Shown: positions 16,576 through 26,235 of the stretch, piece after piece
Position numbering within the stretch: the first letter of the stretch is position 1
Layout of the letters: every line of letters starts with the position of its first letter
The notes under the pieces: generated by a model
What the model saw: the letters and a program-made list of their open reading frames with translations, nothing else
Database searches by the model: none
What the model was told of the DNA's origin: nothing
Position numbers and translations under genes: made by a program
Assembly: GCA_902593125.1 (NCBI GenBank)
Contig: CACJGU010000008.1
Span: forward strand, 1-48,334
Reading direction: 5' to 3'
Origin: an uncultured Alphaproteobacteria bacterium
GTDB taxonomy: Bacteria > Pseudomonadota > Alphaproteobacteria > HIMB59 > GCA-002718135
DNA: 48,334 nucleotides

Positions 16576-17512
16576 AAAAATTATTTTAGATTGTGATCCA
16601 GGTCATGACGATGCAGTAGCTATAATGCTAGCTGCTGCTTCTTCAGAGATCGAGATACTTGGTATAACTTGTGTAGGTGGAAATTCTGGATTAAATAATA
16701 CTGTAAATAACGCATTAAAAGTCTGTACGTTAATTGAAAGAACTGATTTAAAAATTTTTTCTGGTGCTAATAAACCAATGCATTTTGATTTATTTACAGC
16801 TGAATATGTCCATGGTAAAACAGGACTTGATAAAAAAGGTGATCCTATAATAGTTGACGCTAACTACAAAGTTCAAGATCAGAATGCGATAGATTTTATA
16901 ATAGAAACTTGTAAATCATCTTCTGATCAAATTTACTTGTGTCCTACTGGCCCACTTACTAATATTGCCTTAAGTCTTCAAAAAGATCCATCGATCAAGA
17001 ACAAAATAAAAGAAATAGTTTTTATGGGTGGAGCAGCTATGTGTTTAGGAAATACAACTCCCTCTGCAGAATTTAATATTTATGTAGATCCTCATGCTGC
17101 AAATATTGTACTAGGTTCAGGTATTCCACTAACAATGATGGGTTTAGATGTTACTCATCAAGTTAATGTAAATAGAATCATTATTAATTCTATGAATGAA
17201 AATAATAATAAAACTTCTAAATTTTTTGGTGAACTTATGGAATTTTATACAATTTTTCATAAAAAATTATATGAAACTGAGGATACTCCTCTTCATGACC
17301 CATGTGTAATTGCATATTTATTAGAGCCAAGAATTTTTAAAGGTAAGTTAGTTAATGTTATTGTTGAAGAAAACTCTGAATTAACACGTGGAGAAACCAT
17401 TGTTGATTGGCTTGGAGTTACTAAAAGAAGACCAAATTGTACTGTAATGAATCATGCAGATGATAAAAAATTTTTTGAACTTCTAAAAAATAAATTATCT
17501 AAATTACCTTAA
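16568..17512 (+). CDS. Nucleoside hydrolase (IunH family)
   Basis: This Ca2+-dependent N-ribohydrolase splits ribonucleosides into base and ribose. The diagnostic LDCDPGHDDAVA at residues 7-18 supplies the metal-binding aspartates. GPLTNIALSL near 130, MGGAAMC near 155, AEFNIYVDPHAA near 169 and HDPCVIAYLLEP near 240 complete the fold. The 314-residue length is standard. The start overlaps the dioxygenase gene, and the end is convergent with psuG (4-base overlap). With pseudouridine genes alongside and a purine uptake set in the window, this supports nucleoside scavenging. The base preference cannot be told from the sequence. Confidence 0.92.
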   Translation: MTKKIILDCDPGHDDAVAIMLAAASSEIEILGITCVGGNSGLNNTVNNALKVCTLIERTDLKIFSGANKPMHFDLFTAEYVHGKTGLDKKGDPIIVDANYKVQDQNAIDFIIETCKSSSDQIYLCPTGPLTNIALSLQKDPSIKNKIKEIVFMGGAAMCLGNTTPSAEFNIYVDPHAANIVLGSGIPLTMMGLDVTHQVNVNRIIINSMNENNNKTSKFFGELMEFYTIFHKKLYETEDTPLHDPCVIAYLLEPRIFKGKLVNVIVEENSELTRGETIVDWLGVTKRRPNCTVMNHADDKKFFELLKNKLSKLP

Positions 17513-18417
17513 GAATAAAAGTTCTTTGCAATTTTTCCAGCTAAATCGGCATTATTTATAATCAAAGAAACGTTGGCCTTCAAAGTTTTATTATTAGAAT
17601 AATTATTTATTTCTTTTATTAAAAATGGGGTGACTGCTTTGCCATTAATTTTATTTTGTTCAGCTTTTAATAAGGCCCTATTTATCCATTCATTAATTTT
17701 TTCTTTGCTAATAGCATTTATTTGAGGAACCTTATTAAAAATGAGTATTGATTTTCTATGTTTCAATCTTGAATTTAGTTTCAAAAAATTACTTATATTA
17801 GATATATCTTCAAAATTATTATCGACTTGGTGATTAGTTTCAGAGTACCAAAAACCTGGCATATAATTAGTTTTATAACCAATTCTAGTTATTCCTAATG
17901 TTTCTAAAAGTTCATAAGTTTTATCTAAATCTAAGATTGATTTAGCTCCACTACAAATAATGTAATTAGAATACTCCGATAAGGAATATAAATCTGCTGA
18001 TACATCATATGTGTTTTTTGCATTTAAATGCACACCTCCAATTCCACCTGTTGCAAAAAATTTTATTCCAAAAATTGATGCTATAGAAATCGTACTTGCT
18101 ACGGTAGTAGCAGCATTTTCTTTTTTAAATATTGATAAATTTATATTATGATTAGAAACTTTTTGAACATTATTATCTTTTGCAAGAATATTTATGTCAT
18201 CTTCACTTAATCCAATTTTAACTTTACCATTAATTATGCCAATTGTTGCAGCAACTGAGCCATTATCATGTACAGCATTTATCGACTCTTTAGCTACTTT
18301 AATATTATCTGGATAGGGTAAGCCATGACTAATGAGAGTACTTTCTAAAGCAACAATAGGTTTTTTTAAATCTATTGCCTTTTGAACATCATTACTAATT
18401 TCAAATAAATTATCCAT
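17509..18417 (-). CDS. psuG: Pseudouridine-5'-phosphate glycosidase
   Basis: This enzyme cleaves the C-C glycosidic bond of pseudouridine 5'-phosphate to uracil and ribose 5-phosphate. Family signatures are visible: ALESTLISHGLPYP near 23-36, a VAATIG segment near 55, ATTVASTISIA near 105, FATGGIGGVHL near 121 and ICSGAKSILD near 155. Its 302 residues are full length. It is the second gene of a two-gene operon; its start overlaps the upstream kinase gene by 8 bases. The pairing with a PfkB kinase is the standard psuKG arrangement for pseudouridine catabolism. Confidence 0.94.
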   Translation of the reverse strand: MDNLFEISNDVQKAIDLKKPIVALESTLISHGLPYPDNIKVAKESINAVHDNGSVAATIGIINGKVKIGLSEDDINILAKDNNVQKVSNHNINLSIFKKENAATTVASTISIASIFGIKFFATGGIGGVHLNAKNTYDVSADLYSLSEYSNYIICSGAKSILDLDKTYELLETLGITRIGYKTNYMPGFWYSETNHQVDNNFEDISNISNFLKLNSRLKHRKSILIFNKVPQINAISKEKINEWINRALLKAEQNKINGKAVTPFLIKEINNYSNNKTLKANVSLIINNADLAGKIAKNFYS

Positions 18418-19306
18418 TTTGCTTTAATTTTACACTTCTCGAAATATTCTTTATTTTCAATAAATCTCTTTTTGAACTTAATTTATTCCCATTAGCATAA
18501 TAAGATCCACATGCTACAGAATATTTTAAAATTTCTTCTTTATTATATCCTCTTGATAACAAGTATAACATCATACCAGCTAAAGCATCACCTGCACCAT
18601 TTTCATTTTGAACTTTAATTTTAGGAGGTTTTATTTTTATAATAGATTTATTATCACCATAGATTACATTGTTTTTGGAGTTTGTAGCTATAATTTTAAT
18701 ATTATTATTGATCTTTAAAATCTTTTTAACTCCATTAACTATGCTAGAAATATTTGTTAATTTTGTTAATTCAGCTTTATTAAGAAATATTATATCAATT
18801 TGATTAATTATTTTTTTTATTTTTATAATTTTGTATACTGATGTTGCACATACAACAATTTTGTTTTTATTTGAAAGACTATTAATTGCTTTTTCAATAA
18901 AATTTTTTGAGAAATTTAGATCAAATATAATATATTTATTAATCATATTTGGAATTTTATAAAATTTTGTATTCTCATAAACATCTGTATTTGCAAGACC
19001 TAATATAAATTTATTATTTTTATCAGATAATGATACATAATATCTTTCTGATTTTTTATTATTAATTTTTTTTATGAATATATTTTTTGAAATCTTACTT
19101 TGTAATTCTTTGTCAATTGAAAGACTATAAAATTGAATTTTATCAAATATTGATATTAATTCTGCAATATTGTATGCAACGCCTCCAATTCTAGTATTAT
19201 GAATTATTGGATTTGTACGTTTATTGATAATGTTATTTTTTAAATTTAATAAATAATCGTGATGAATTGCCCCAATACAAACAAAAATGTTTTTAGATTT
19301 TCCCAT
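18410..19306 (-). CDS. psuK: Pseudouridine kinase (PfkB family)
   Basis: This ribokinase/PfkB-family kinase would phosphorylate pseudouridine at O5'. The protein has a start of the type IGAIHHD, RIGGVAYNIAE near 39-49 (sugar-binding glycines) and the catalytic NGAGDALAG with Asp240. Its 298 residues are normal for the family, and the sequence is extremely Ile/Lys/Asn-rich. It is assigned as psuK because its end overlaps psuG by 8 bases. On domain alone it could be any PfkB sugar kinase. Its start lies only 19 bases from the start of the divergent fusion gene, so control elements must sit within coding sequence. Confidence 0.88.
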   Translation of the reverse strand: MGKSKNIFVCIGAIHHDYLLNLKNNIINKRTNPIIHNTRIGGVAYNIAELISIFDKIQFYSLSIDKELQSKISKNIFIKKINNKKSERYYVSLSDKNNKFILGLANTDVYENTKFYKIPNMINKYIIFDLNFSKNFIEKAINSLSNKNKIVVCATSVYKIIKIKKIINQIDIIFLNKAELTKLTNISSIVNGVKKILKINNNIKIIATNSKNNVIYGDNKSIIKIKPPKIKVQNENGAGDALAGMMLYLLSRGYNKEEILKYSVACGSYYANGNKLSSKRDLLKIKNISRSVKLKQNG

Positions 19307-19325
19307 TTTGAATTATACACCTTTT

Positions 19326-22300
19326 ATGTCAGTTTTTGATATTGAACCACCTATAATTGAAAAAAAACATTTAATTAAATGGTTAAAAACTAATTATTCC
19401 TTCTTAAGGAATAAGTCCTTCACTCTAAATAAATTAAATAGTGAAAGAGATGTAAATTTTACAATAGCTTTACAAAATAAAAAAAAATATGTACTCAAAA
19501 TCTCAAATCCATCTGAAAATTTAAATATCTTAGAATATCAAGATAGATTAATAAAACATCTAAGTGCCACAAAAGATCTTAAAAAGTATATCCCAAATAT
19601 ATTACATAAAAAAATTGTAAAATATTTAGACAATAAAAATAGAGAATGTTTTGTTAGAATTCTCTCTTACATTGATGGACGAATGTACGGAGATATAAAA
19701 ATTAATTCTAATATTGAAAAATCATTAGGTAATTTAATTGGTATGACATCAGTTCAATTGAAAAACTTTATTGATAAAGATGCTTATAGAAAATTTATTT
19801 GGGATCCTTCTAATATAGATTGGTTATATAGAGAAATAAATATTTTTAATGGTAATAAAAAATTAGTTTTACTAAATTGTTATTCCGAATATATAAAATT
19901 TGTAAAAAATAATTTAAAAAATTTACGGTATTCTATAACTCATTCAGACCCAAATAATTATAATCTTGTAGTTAAAAATAATAAAGTAAATGGTCTCTTA
20001 GATTACGGTGACTCAATTTATGCACCAACAATAAATGATTTAGCTATTTGTTTATCTTATGCTTTAATGAATAATAATAATATTTTTTCAACATTACAAA
20101 ACATAATCTCTGAATATCATAAAATATTTCCAATTAATGAAGATGAAATTAATTCTTTGATCTCTTTAAGCAAATCTAGACTTATGATTACAGTTGTAAT
20201 GGCAAAGAAACAAAGAATTAAATATCCCAAAAATAAATATTTAAGTATTAGTGAAAATGATGCATGGGAGTTATTAGAAAAATTAGATAAAATACCAACT
20301 CGGTTTTTAATTTATACTATTAGAAATATTTGCGGTTATTCAATTATTAAAAATTATAATAAAATTATTACGTTTTTAAAAAATTATGAGTATGCAAATA
20401 TTTTTAGCTTTAATTTGCTTGACGTAAATAAATCTATTTTAAAATTAAATTCAACTTCACATTTACTTAAAGGAAACCCAACTAATAGTAAAATAAATAG
20501 CAGAATTAATAAAATATACAAAAACGATAATTCAAATATTGGAATTGGATTATATAAAGAAAAAAGAAAAGTATACAAAGGTATCAATTTTATTTCAGAA
20601 CTAAATAATAATGAGAGACGTAATATTCACTTAGGAATAGATTTATTTATTGAAGATGGTGTGGATTTATATGCTCCGATTGATGGTAAGATAAAAATCC
20701 TAAAAAACAATGCCTTCAAGTACGATTATGGTCCAACACTTGTTCTAGAACATGAATTTCAAAACGTTAAATTTTATACACTTTATGGGCACCTATCAAA
20801 AATAATATTAAAAAAATTAAAAATAGGTAAAAAAATTAAAAAAGGTGATTGGATTGGCAAAATTGGTCAAATTAAAGAAAACGGTAATTGGCTTCCTCAT
20901 TTACATTTTCAAATTATCTTAGATTTATTAGGTGAAAAAACAAACTTTCCCGGTGTTGGTGAAGAATATTTAATTGATGTATGGTCCAAAATATCACCGG
21001 ATCCAAATTTAATTCTTAAAATACCAAATTCTTTTTTTAATAATAAACAAGATTTCAAAACTATATTAAAAAAAAGAAAAACAAATATTTCCCATAATTT
21101 ATCAATTTCTTATGATCATCCTTTACATATGCTTGAAGCAAAAGATCAATATTTTTTTGATCGTTATGGAAGACGATATTTAGATTGTGTAAATAATATC
21201 TCACACGTTGGTCATTCAAATTCTCATGTACATAATGAAATGATTAATCAAAATTTAAAGTTAAATACTAATACAAGGTATTTATACGATATTATTAATG
21301 AATATAGTGACAAACTTCTTAGTAAATTTCCTAAAAAATTAAATAAGATTTTTTTTGTTTGTACAGGATCTGAAGCTAATGATTTAGCTTATAGAATTGC
21401 TCAGACATACACAAAAGCAAAAGATGTATTTGTAATTGATAATGCATACCACGGTCATACAAATTCTTTGATAGACCTTAGTCCTTACAAATTTGATGGA
21501 AAAGGTGGATTAGGAAAAAAGAAATACGTACATGTTTTAGATATGCCTGATCCTTTGAGGGGTAAATGGCAGTATAAAAATAAAGATTGGGTTAAAAAAT
21601 ATATCAATGAAGCAAAAGAAAAAATCAATAATCAATCTAAAATTAATAAATTATCATGTTTATTTGTTGAGAGTATTTTAGGATGTGGAGGCCAGGTCAT
21701 ACTTCCAAAAAATTATTTAAAGGAAGTTTTTAAAGAAGTTAGAAAGAATAATGCTTTATGTATTGTAGATGAAGTCCAGACTGGATTTGGAAGAGTTGGC
21801 AATAATTTTTGGTCATTCCAGGAGCATCAAGTTATACCAGATATTGTTACTTTAGGTAAACCTATGGGCAATGGTCATCCTATAGCTGCAGTAGTAACAA
21901 CAGAAAAAATTGCCTCATCATTTAATAATGGCATGGAGTATTTTAATTCTTTTGGAGGTAATCCAGTATCTTGTGCTGTAGGAAAATCAGTATTGGAAGT
22001 TATTGAAAATAAAAAACTACAAGAAAATGCATTAAGTGTGGGTAAGTATTTTTTAAATAAGTTGGGAAGGATTAAGCGTAAAAACAAAAAATATATAAGT
22101 GAAGTGAGAGGTAGAGGATTATTTATAGGAATTGATATTATAGAAAATGCAAATCAACTAAAACCAAATAAGCAACTAGCAAAAAAAATTATAAATTTTA
22201 TGAGAAATAATGGAGTCTTATTAAGTACTGATGGTCCTCATGATAATGTTATAAAAATTAAACCACCATTAGTCTTTAATAAGCAAAATGTTGATAATGT

Positions 22301-22337
22301 TTGTGAAAAATTAGAGAGTTTTTTTAAAAAAATATAA
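19326..22337 (+). CDS. Trifunctional fusion: APH-type kinase, M23 peptidase, class III aminotransferase/phospho-lyase
   Basis: This single 1003-residue protein has three complete-looking modules. Residues 1-340 form an aminoglycoside-phosphotransferase/choline-kinase fold with the catalytic His206-Ser-Asp208 and Asn213 and the metal-binding Asp226 (DYGD). Residues about 425-550 form an M23 metallopeptidase domain with HLGID (His435, Asp439), YGHL (His489) and HLH (His525, His527). Residues about 590-1003 form a class III PLP enzyme with the GKPMGNGHP signature and PLP Lys845. That signature matches the ethanolamine-phosphate/phosphohydroxylysine phospho-lyases (ETNPPL/PHYKPL). Kinase then phospho-lyase would phosphorylate a hydroxy-amine and eliminate phosphate. 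I chose the ATG at 19326; an in-frame ATG at 19287 would overlap the divergent psuK. Confidence 0.9.
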   Translation: MSVFDIEPPIIEKKHLIKWLKTNYSFLRNKSFTLNKLNSERDVNFTIALQNKKKYVLKISNPSENLNILEYQDRLIKHLSATKDLKKYIPNILHKKIVKYLDNKNRECFVRILSYIDGRMYGDIKINSNIEKSLGNLIGMTSVQLKNFIDKDAYRKFIWDPSNIDWLYREINIFNGNKKLVLLNCYSEYIKFVKNNLKNLRYSITHSDPNNYNLVVKNNKVNGLLDYGDSIYAPTINDLAICLSYALMNNNNIFSTLQNIISEYHKIFPINEDEINSLISLSKSRLMITVVMAKKQRIKYPKNKYLSISENDAWELLEKLDKIPTRFLIYTIRNICGYSIIKNYNKIITFLKNYEYANIFSFNLLDVNKSILKLNSTSHLLKGNPTNSKINSRINKIYKNDNSNIGIGLYKEKRKVYKGINFISELNNNERRNIHLGIDLFIEDGVDLYAPIDGKIKILKNNAFKYDYGPTLVLEHEFQNVKFYTLYGHLSKIILKKLKIGKKIKKGDWIGKIGQIKENGNWLPHLHFQIILDLLGEKTNFPGVGEEYLIDVWSKISPDPNLILKIPNSFFNNKQDFKTILKKRKTNISHNLSISYDHPLHMLEAKDQYFFDRYGRRYLDCVNNISHVGHSNSHVHNEMINQNLKLNTNTRYLYDIINEYSDKLLSKFPKKLNKIFFVCTGSEANDLAYRIAQTYTKAKDVFVIDNAYHGHTNSLIDLSPYKFDGKGGLGKKKYVHVLDMPDPLRGKWQYKNKDWVKKYINEAKEKINNQSKINKLSCLFVESILGCGGQVILPKNYLKEVFKEVRKNNALCIVDEVQTGFGRVGNNFWSFQEHQVIPDIVTLGKPMGNGHPIAAVVTTEKIASSFNNGMEYFNSFGGNPVSCAVGKSVLEVIENKKLQENALSVGKYFLNKLGRIKRKNKKYISEVRGRGLFIGIDIIENANQLKPNKQLAKKIINFMRNNGVLLSTDGPHDNVIKIKPPLVFNKQNVDNVCEKLESFFKKI

Positions 22338-22923
22338 ATTTAATTCCATATATAATCATTAAAAATCCTACAATTAAATCTATCCAAAACCAGGTTTTAT
22401 TTGAATATATATATTTAGACAAAAATTTAGATAAATAGCCTAAAGCAAAGAAAAATATAAAGCTTGCCATGACTGCACCTATTCCAAAGAATAATTGACT
22501 ATTAAAATTCGTAGAAATTGAACCAATTAATATAATTGTATCTAAATATACATGTGGATTAACATAAGTAATTAGAAATAAGCTTATTAGAATTTTTTTA
22601 AAATCACTTTCATCTGTATCAGTATTTTTTAAATTTCTTATTTTGCTCACATATCTAATTTTATTTAATCCATAAAATGTCAACCAAATACCTCCTAAAA
22701 TTTTCAATATAATAATTGTATTTGGATTTAAGCCCACAATTACACTTGATAAATTTATACCAATAATAATTAAAATACTGTCAGAAAGACTACAAAATAG
22801 AACTACAGAAAATACAAATGATTTTTTTAATCCCTGATTAATTACAAATAAGTTTTGAGGACCGATAGCTATAATTAAAGTAGATCCAATAATTAATCCC
22901 TGGATAAAATCATAAATATGCAT
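22324..22923 (-). CDS. LysE/ArgO-family amino-acid exporter
   Basis: This inner-membrane exporter of the LysE family has 199 residues and six predicted helices. It shows the family N-terminus with GLIIGSTLIIAIGPQNLFV (the conserved Gly-Pro-Gln-Asn) and TYVNPHVYLDT near 117 (the conserved Asn-Pro). LysE and ArgO export lysine and arginine. It lies convergent to the kinase/phospho-lyase fusion with a 14-base overlap. If that fusion acts on hydroxylysine-like compounds, a basic amino-acid exporter alongside would be fitting, but this is inference. Confidence 0.9.
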   Translation of the reverse strand: MHIYDFIQGLIIGSTLIIAIGPQNLFVINQGLKKSFVFSVVLFCSLSDSILIIIGINLSSVIVGLNPNTIIILKILGGIWLTFYGLNKIRYVSKIRNLKNTDTDESDFKKILISLFLITYVNPHVYLDTIILIGSISTNFNSQLFFGIGAVMASFIFFFALGYLSKFLSKYIYSNKTWFWIDLIVGFLMIIYGIKFIFF

Positions 22924-22958
22924 ATTGTCTAAAGATATAATTACACTATTTATAAATA

Positions 22959-23417
22959 ATGCATAAAATTTTATATATTATTTTATTTTTTTTTATTTCT
23001 CTAAATGCTAATGCTGAAATGATTAAGCCAAATCCATCAATAAGCGCAAAAGATGTCATATTAATTCAGCTTAAAGCACTTCAAACTAATAATTTACCTT
23101 TCGAAGATGCAGGAATTGAGCAAACTTGGGAATTTGCACATCCAAATAATAGAAAATTTACTGGACCTCTAAATAATTTTATTAGAATGATAAAAAATCC
23201 TTCATACTCAATGATGATCGATCACTTGGAACATAATATCATACCTGTTGAGGAAAAAGAAACTAGCTCCTATTTCTTTGTAGAATTAATTGATGTTAAT
23301 GGAAAAAAATATGGCTTTGAATGGACCGTTGAAAAAGTAAGCGAGAATGGTGATTATAAAGATTGTTGGATGACTGTTGGTGTATCTACACCTATGCTGC
23401 TTTCACAGGCTTCCTAG
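22959..23417 (+). CDS. DUF4864 family exported protein
   Basis: This 152-residue protein has an N-terminal signal peptide (hydrophobic to about residue 17, ending LNANA), so it is likely periplasmic. The remainder matches the DUF4864 pattern: DVILIQLKALQTNN near 33, QTWEFAHPNNRKFTGPLNNFIRM near 55-77 and a C-terminal CWMTVGV near 138. Function is unknown for the family. It starts 35 bases from the divergent LysE-type gene, and its stop codon shares a base with the GTG start of the SRAP gene, so the two are translated in tandem. Confidence 0.78.
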   Translation: MHKILYIILFFFISLNANAEMIKPNPSISAKDVILIQLKALQTNNLPFEDAGIEQTWEFAHPNNRKFTGPLNNFIRMIKNPSYSMMIDHLEHNIIPVEEKETSSYFFVELIDVNGKKYGFEWTVEKVSENGDYKDCWMTVGVSTPMLLSQAS

Positions 23418-24073
23418 TGTGCGGTAGATTTGTAAATATTGAAAAAAAAGAAAAAATTGAAAAATTATTCCCCTCATCAAAAGTATTAAATTATTCTAAA
23501 AAATCCTATAACATCTCTCCATCGAATTTAATTAATGTGATCTATAAAAAAAATAATAGTATTTACATAGACAATTTATTTTGGAGTTTTAGTTATTTTA
23601 ATAAACTAAATAACATCACTCAATTTGTAATTAATGCAAGAATTGAAACTATAGTGTCTAAATATTTATTTAAAGAGTCATTTATTAAGAGGAAATGTTT
23701 AATAATATCTAACGGTTATTTTGAATGGAAAAAAATTGATAATACCAAACAACCATATTTTATCTCAATTCCAAAGAATGAATTAATGTTTTTTGGAGGA
23801 ATATGGCGTCAAGAAATTAAAAATAATGTTAAAACAAATGTTGTCTGTATAATTACAAAAGATGCTAATAATAATCTTTCAAAAATTCACTCTAGAATGC
23901 CTTTAATAATGTCATTTAATGAAGGTTTAGAATTTCTAAATGATAATGATAATAAATTTCTTGAAAATAATAAAAGTGTTATTGAAGATGATATTGATTA
24001 TTTTCCAGTATCTAAAAAAGTGAATAATCCAAAAAACAATGATGAAAACTGCATTAAAGAAATAAATTTATAA
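23417..24073 (+). CDS. SRAP/HMCES-family abasic-site protein
   Basis: This is an SOS-response-associated peptidase (YedK/HMCES), which crosslinks to abasic sites in single-stranded DNA through an N-terminal cysteine. The GTG start gives Met-Cys-Gly-Arg-Phe, placing the catalytic Cys at position 2, exactly as the mechanism requires. Other active-site motifs are NARIET (Asn), GYFEWKK (Glu) and HSRMP (His). The protein has 218 residues. A longer in-frame start at 23363 would bury the cysteine and overlap the upstream gene, so I reject it. The start shares one base with the DUF4864 stop (TAGTG). Confidence 0.93.
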   Translation: MCGRFVNIEKKEKIEKLFPSSKVLNYSKKSYNISPSNLINVIYKKNNSIYIDNLFWSFSYFNKLNNITQFVINARIETIVSKYLFKESFIKRKCLIISNGYFEWKKIDNTKQPYFISIPKNELMFFGGIWRQEIKNNVKTNVVCIITKDANNNLSKIHSRMPLIMSFNEGLEFLNDNDNKFLENNKSVIEDDIDYFPVSKKVNNPKNNDENCIKEINL

Positions 24074-24133
24074 CAAAATTAAGTATTTTTTTATCGCTTT
24101 TATAAAATTAATGAAATATAAAAACTCACTTTT

Positions 24134-25072
24134 ATGAGTCATTTATATTATAAACCGGCAAAATCGAGACTTCAGAGAAGTGAATTAGCAGTCCCGGGCT
24201 CTTCCCCAAAAATGTTTGAAAAAGCATTAAACTCAAATGCAGATTATATTTTTTTAGATTTAGAGGATGCCGTTTCCCCAAATGATAAAATAGATGCAAG
24301 AAAGAATGTTATAACTGCAATTAAAGAAATTGATTGGAAGGATAAAGGAAAAACTATCTCAATTAGAATAAATGGATTAGATACTCATTACATGTATCGT
24401 GACGTAATCGAAATTATTGAAGAGGTAGGAGATAAAGTAGACACTTTATTAATACCAAAGGTTGGCTCCGCTTCGGACGTATATATGGTAGACTGTATGC
24501 TTAACCAAATAGAACAAAATAAAAAACTCCAAAATATTATAGGATTAGAATGTCTTATAGAAACTGCTCTTGGTATGTCTAACATTAAATCTATTGCAAC
24601 ATCAAGTACAAGATTGGAAGCACTTCATTTTGGTGTTGCCGATTATGCTGCAAGTATGAGAGCTAGAACAGTTGTAATAGGTGGATTAAACCCAGACTAT
24701 CCAGGAGATCAATGGCATCATGGTTTGTCTACACTTGTTATGACATGTAGATCATTTGGATTACGAGCAATAGATGGTCCATTTGGAGACTTTAATGATA
24801 AAAAGGGATACCTAGATGCTGCTAAAAGAGCTGCAGCAATTGGTTTTGAAGGAAAGTGGGCAATTCACCCTTCACAAATTGATTTAGCAAACGAAGTTTT
24901 TTCTCCTCCAAATGATGAAGTAAATAAAGCTAAGCGTATTTTAGAAGAATTAGATAAAGCTGCAGCAGAGGGTAAAGGCGCTGCTCAACTTGATGGTAGA
25001 ATGATTGATGCAGCTTCTGCAAGGATGGCTGAGAACATCGTAAATATAAACAAACTAATTGAAAGTAAATAA
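24134..25072 (+). CDS. mcl: L-malyl-CoA/beta-methylmalyl-CoA lyase
   Basis: This CitE-like lyase cleaves L-malyl-CoA to acetyl-CoA and glyoxylate, the last carbon-splitting step of the serine cycle. The protein closely follows the Methylorubrum-type Mcl pattern: RSELAVPGSSP near 15, FLDLEDAVSP near 40, RINGLDTHYMYRD near 77-89, IETALGMSNI near 142, FGVADYAASMRAR near 166 and EGKWAIHPSQIDLANEVF near 234. The length of 312 residues is typical. It begins a three-gene operon; its stop overlaps the start of mtkA by one base. That linkage to malate thiokinase makes malyl-CoA the most likely substrate. Confidence 0.93.
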   Translation: MSHLYYKPAKSRLQRSELAVPGSSPKMFEKALNSNADYIFLDLEDAVSPNDKIDARKNVITAIKEIDWKDKGKTISIRINGLDTHYMYRDVIEIIEEVGDKVDTLLIPKVGSASDVYMVDCMLNQIEQNKKLQNIIGLECLIETALGMSNIKSIATSSTRLEALHFGVADYAASMRARTVVIGGLNPDYPGDQWHHGLSTLVMTCRSFGLRAIDGPFGDFNDKKGYLDAAKRAAAIGFEGKWAIHPSQIDLANEVFSPPNDEVNKAKRILEELDKAAAEGKGAAQLDGRMIDAASARMAENIVNINKLIESK

Positions 25073-26235
25073 TGGATATTCACGAGTATCAAGCTAAAAA
25101 AATATTATCCGATTTTGGAGTTAAAATACCTACAGGTGGAATAGTATACAGTCCTGAGAATGCAGAAAACAAAGCTAGAGAAATTGGTGGTTCTAAATGG
25201 GTTGTTAAAGCACAAGTACATTCAGGAGCAAGAGGCAAAGCAGGTGGTATAATTGTTTGTAACTCACCTTTAGAAGTGGCAGATGCTACAGATAAATTAT
25301 TAGGAAAAAAACTTGTTACCAATCAAACAGGACCTGAGGGTAAAATTATTAATAGAATCTATATTGAGGAAGCTACGGATATCAAACATGAATTATATTT
25401 AGGATTGGTATTTGATAGATCATCAGAAAGCATAATGGTTGTTGCTTCTACAGAGGGGGGTATGAGTGTTGAAGAAATATCAAAAGAAAAACCTGAAACA
25501 ATTATTAGAAGTAAAATTGAAGTTGCAGTTGGCATTCAACAATTTCAAGCTAGAGAGATTGCATTTGGTTTAGGAATTGAACCAAAACTAATTTCAAGAG
25601 CCGCAAATACTATTATTGGTTGTTATAAAGCATTTAGTGAACTTGATGCAACAATGGTGGAGGTCAATCCTTTAGTTGTATCTCATCAAGATGAAATTTT
25701 TGCTTTAGATTGTAAGATGAGTTTTGACAATAATGCAATGTTCAGAAGAGATGAAATTTCAGAACTTAGAGATAAGACTCAAGAAAACTCTAATGAAGTT
25801 TATGCCTCAGATAGAGGCATGAACTATGTAAGTTTAGATGGAAATATAGGTAACATAATTAACGGTGCAGGATTGGCAATGGCATCTATGGATATGATTA
25901 AATTAGCTGGTGGAGAACCAGCAAATTTTTTAGATGTTGGAGGTGGGGCTACGCCTGAAAAAATTGTCAAAGCATTCAAGCTTATTTCTATGGATAAAAA
26001 AGTAAAAGTAATTTTAGTAAATATTTTTGCAGGAATTAACAGATGTGATTGGGTGGCTGAAGGCATAGTACAGGCTTTAGAAAAAATTGAAATTTCAGTA
26101 CCATTAGTTATCAGATTAGCAGGAACTAATGTTGAAAAAGGAAATGAAATTCTAAAGAAAAGTAATATCAATTATATTGAAGCTAGTACTTTAGAAGATG
26201 CAGCAAATAAAGCAGTAAAGGCTTTGGGTAATTAA
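25072..26235 (+). CDS. mtkA: Malate-CoA ligase (malate thiokinase) subunit beta
   Basis: This ATP-grasp beta subunit of an acyl-CoA synthetase related to SucC makes malyl-CoA from malate, CoA and ATP. The N-terminus MDIHEYQAKKILSDFGV is typical. QVHSGARGKAGG near 47 is the ATP-grasp nucleotide loop. MVEVNPLVV near 197 and FLDVGGGATPEKI near 285 are family motifs. The length of 387 residues fits. It is sandwiched between mcl and mtkB with one-base overlaps on both sides, so all three should be translated together. On sequence alone it could be succinyl-CoA synthetase; the mcl neighbour decides for malate. Confidence 0.92.
   Translation: MDIHEYQAKKILSDFGVKIPTGGIVYSPENAENKAREIGGSKWVVKAQVHSGARGKAGGIIVCNSPLEVADATDKLLGKKLVTNQTGPEGKIINRIYIEEATDIKHELYLGLVFDRSSESIMVVASTEGGMSVEEISKEKPETIIRSKIEVAVGIQQFQAREIAFGLGIEPKLISRAANTIIGCYKAFSELDATMVEVNPLVVSHQDEIFALDCKMSFDNNAMFRRDEISELRDKTQENSNEVYASDRGMNYVSLDGNIGNIINGAGLAMASMDMIKLAGGEPANFLDVGGGATPEKIVKAFKLISMDKKVKVILVNIFAGINRCDWVAEGIVQALEKIEISVPLVIRLAGTNVEKGNEILKKSNINYIEASTLEDAANKAVKALGN

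Noticed and set aside
19287..19325. Upstream ATG start for the kinase-peptidase-aminotransferase fusion
   Set aside because: It would overlap the start of divergent psuK by 20 bases and add a leader with no family counterpart; the ATG at 19326 is sufficient.
19326..22337. The fusion gene as an assembly chimera or frameshift artefact
   Set aside because: One uninterrupted frame with uniform base composition and intact active-site residues in all three domains; I also recall similar triple fusions in other alphaproteobacteria.
23363..23416. Upstream ATG start for the SRAP gene
   Set aside because: It would place 18 residues before the catalytic Cys, which must be residue 2 to act, and overlaps the DUF4864 gene by 55 bases.
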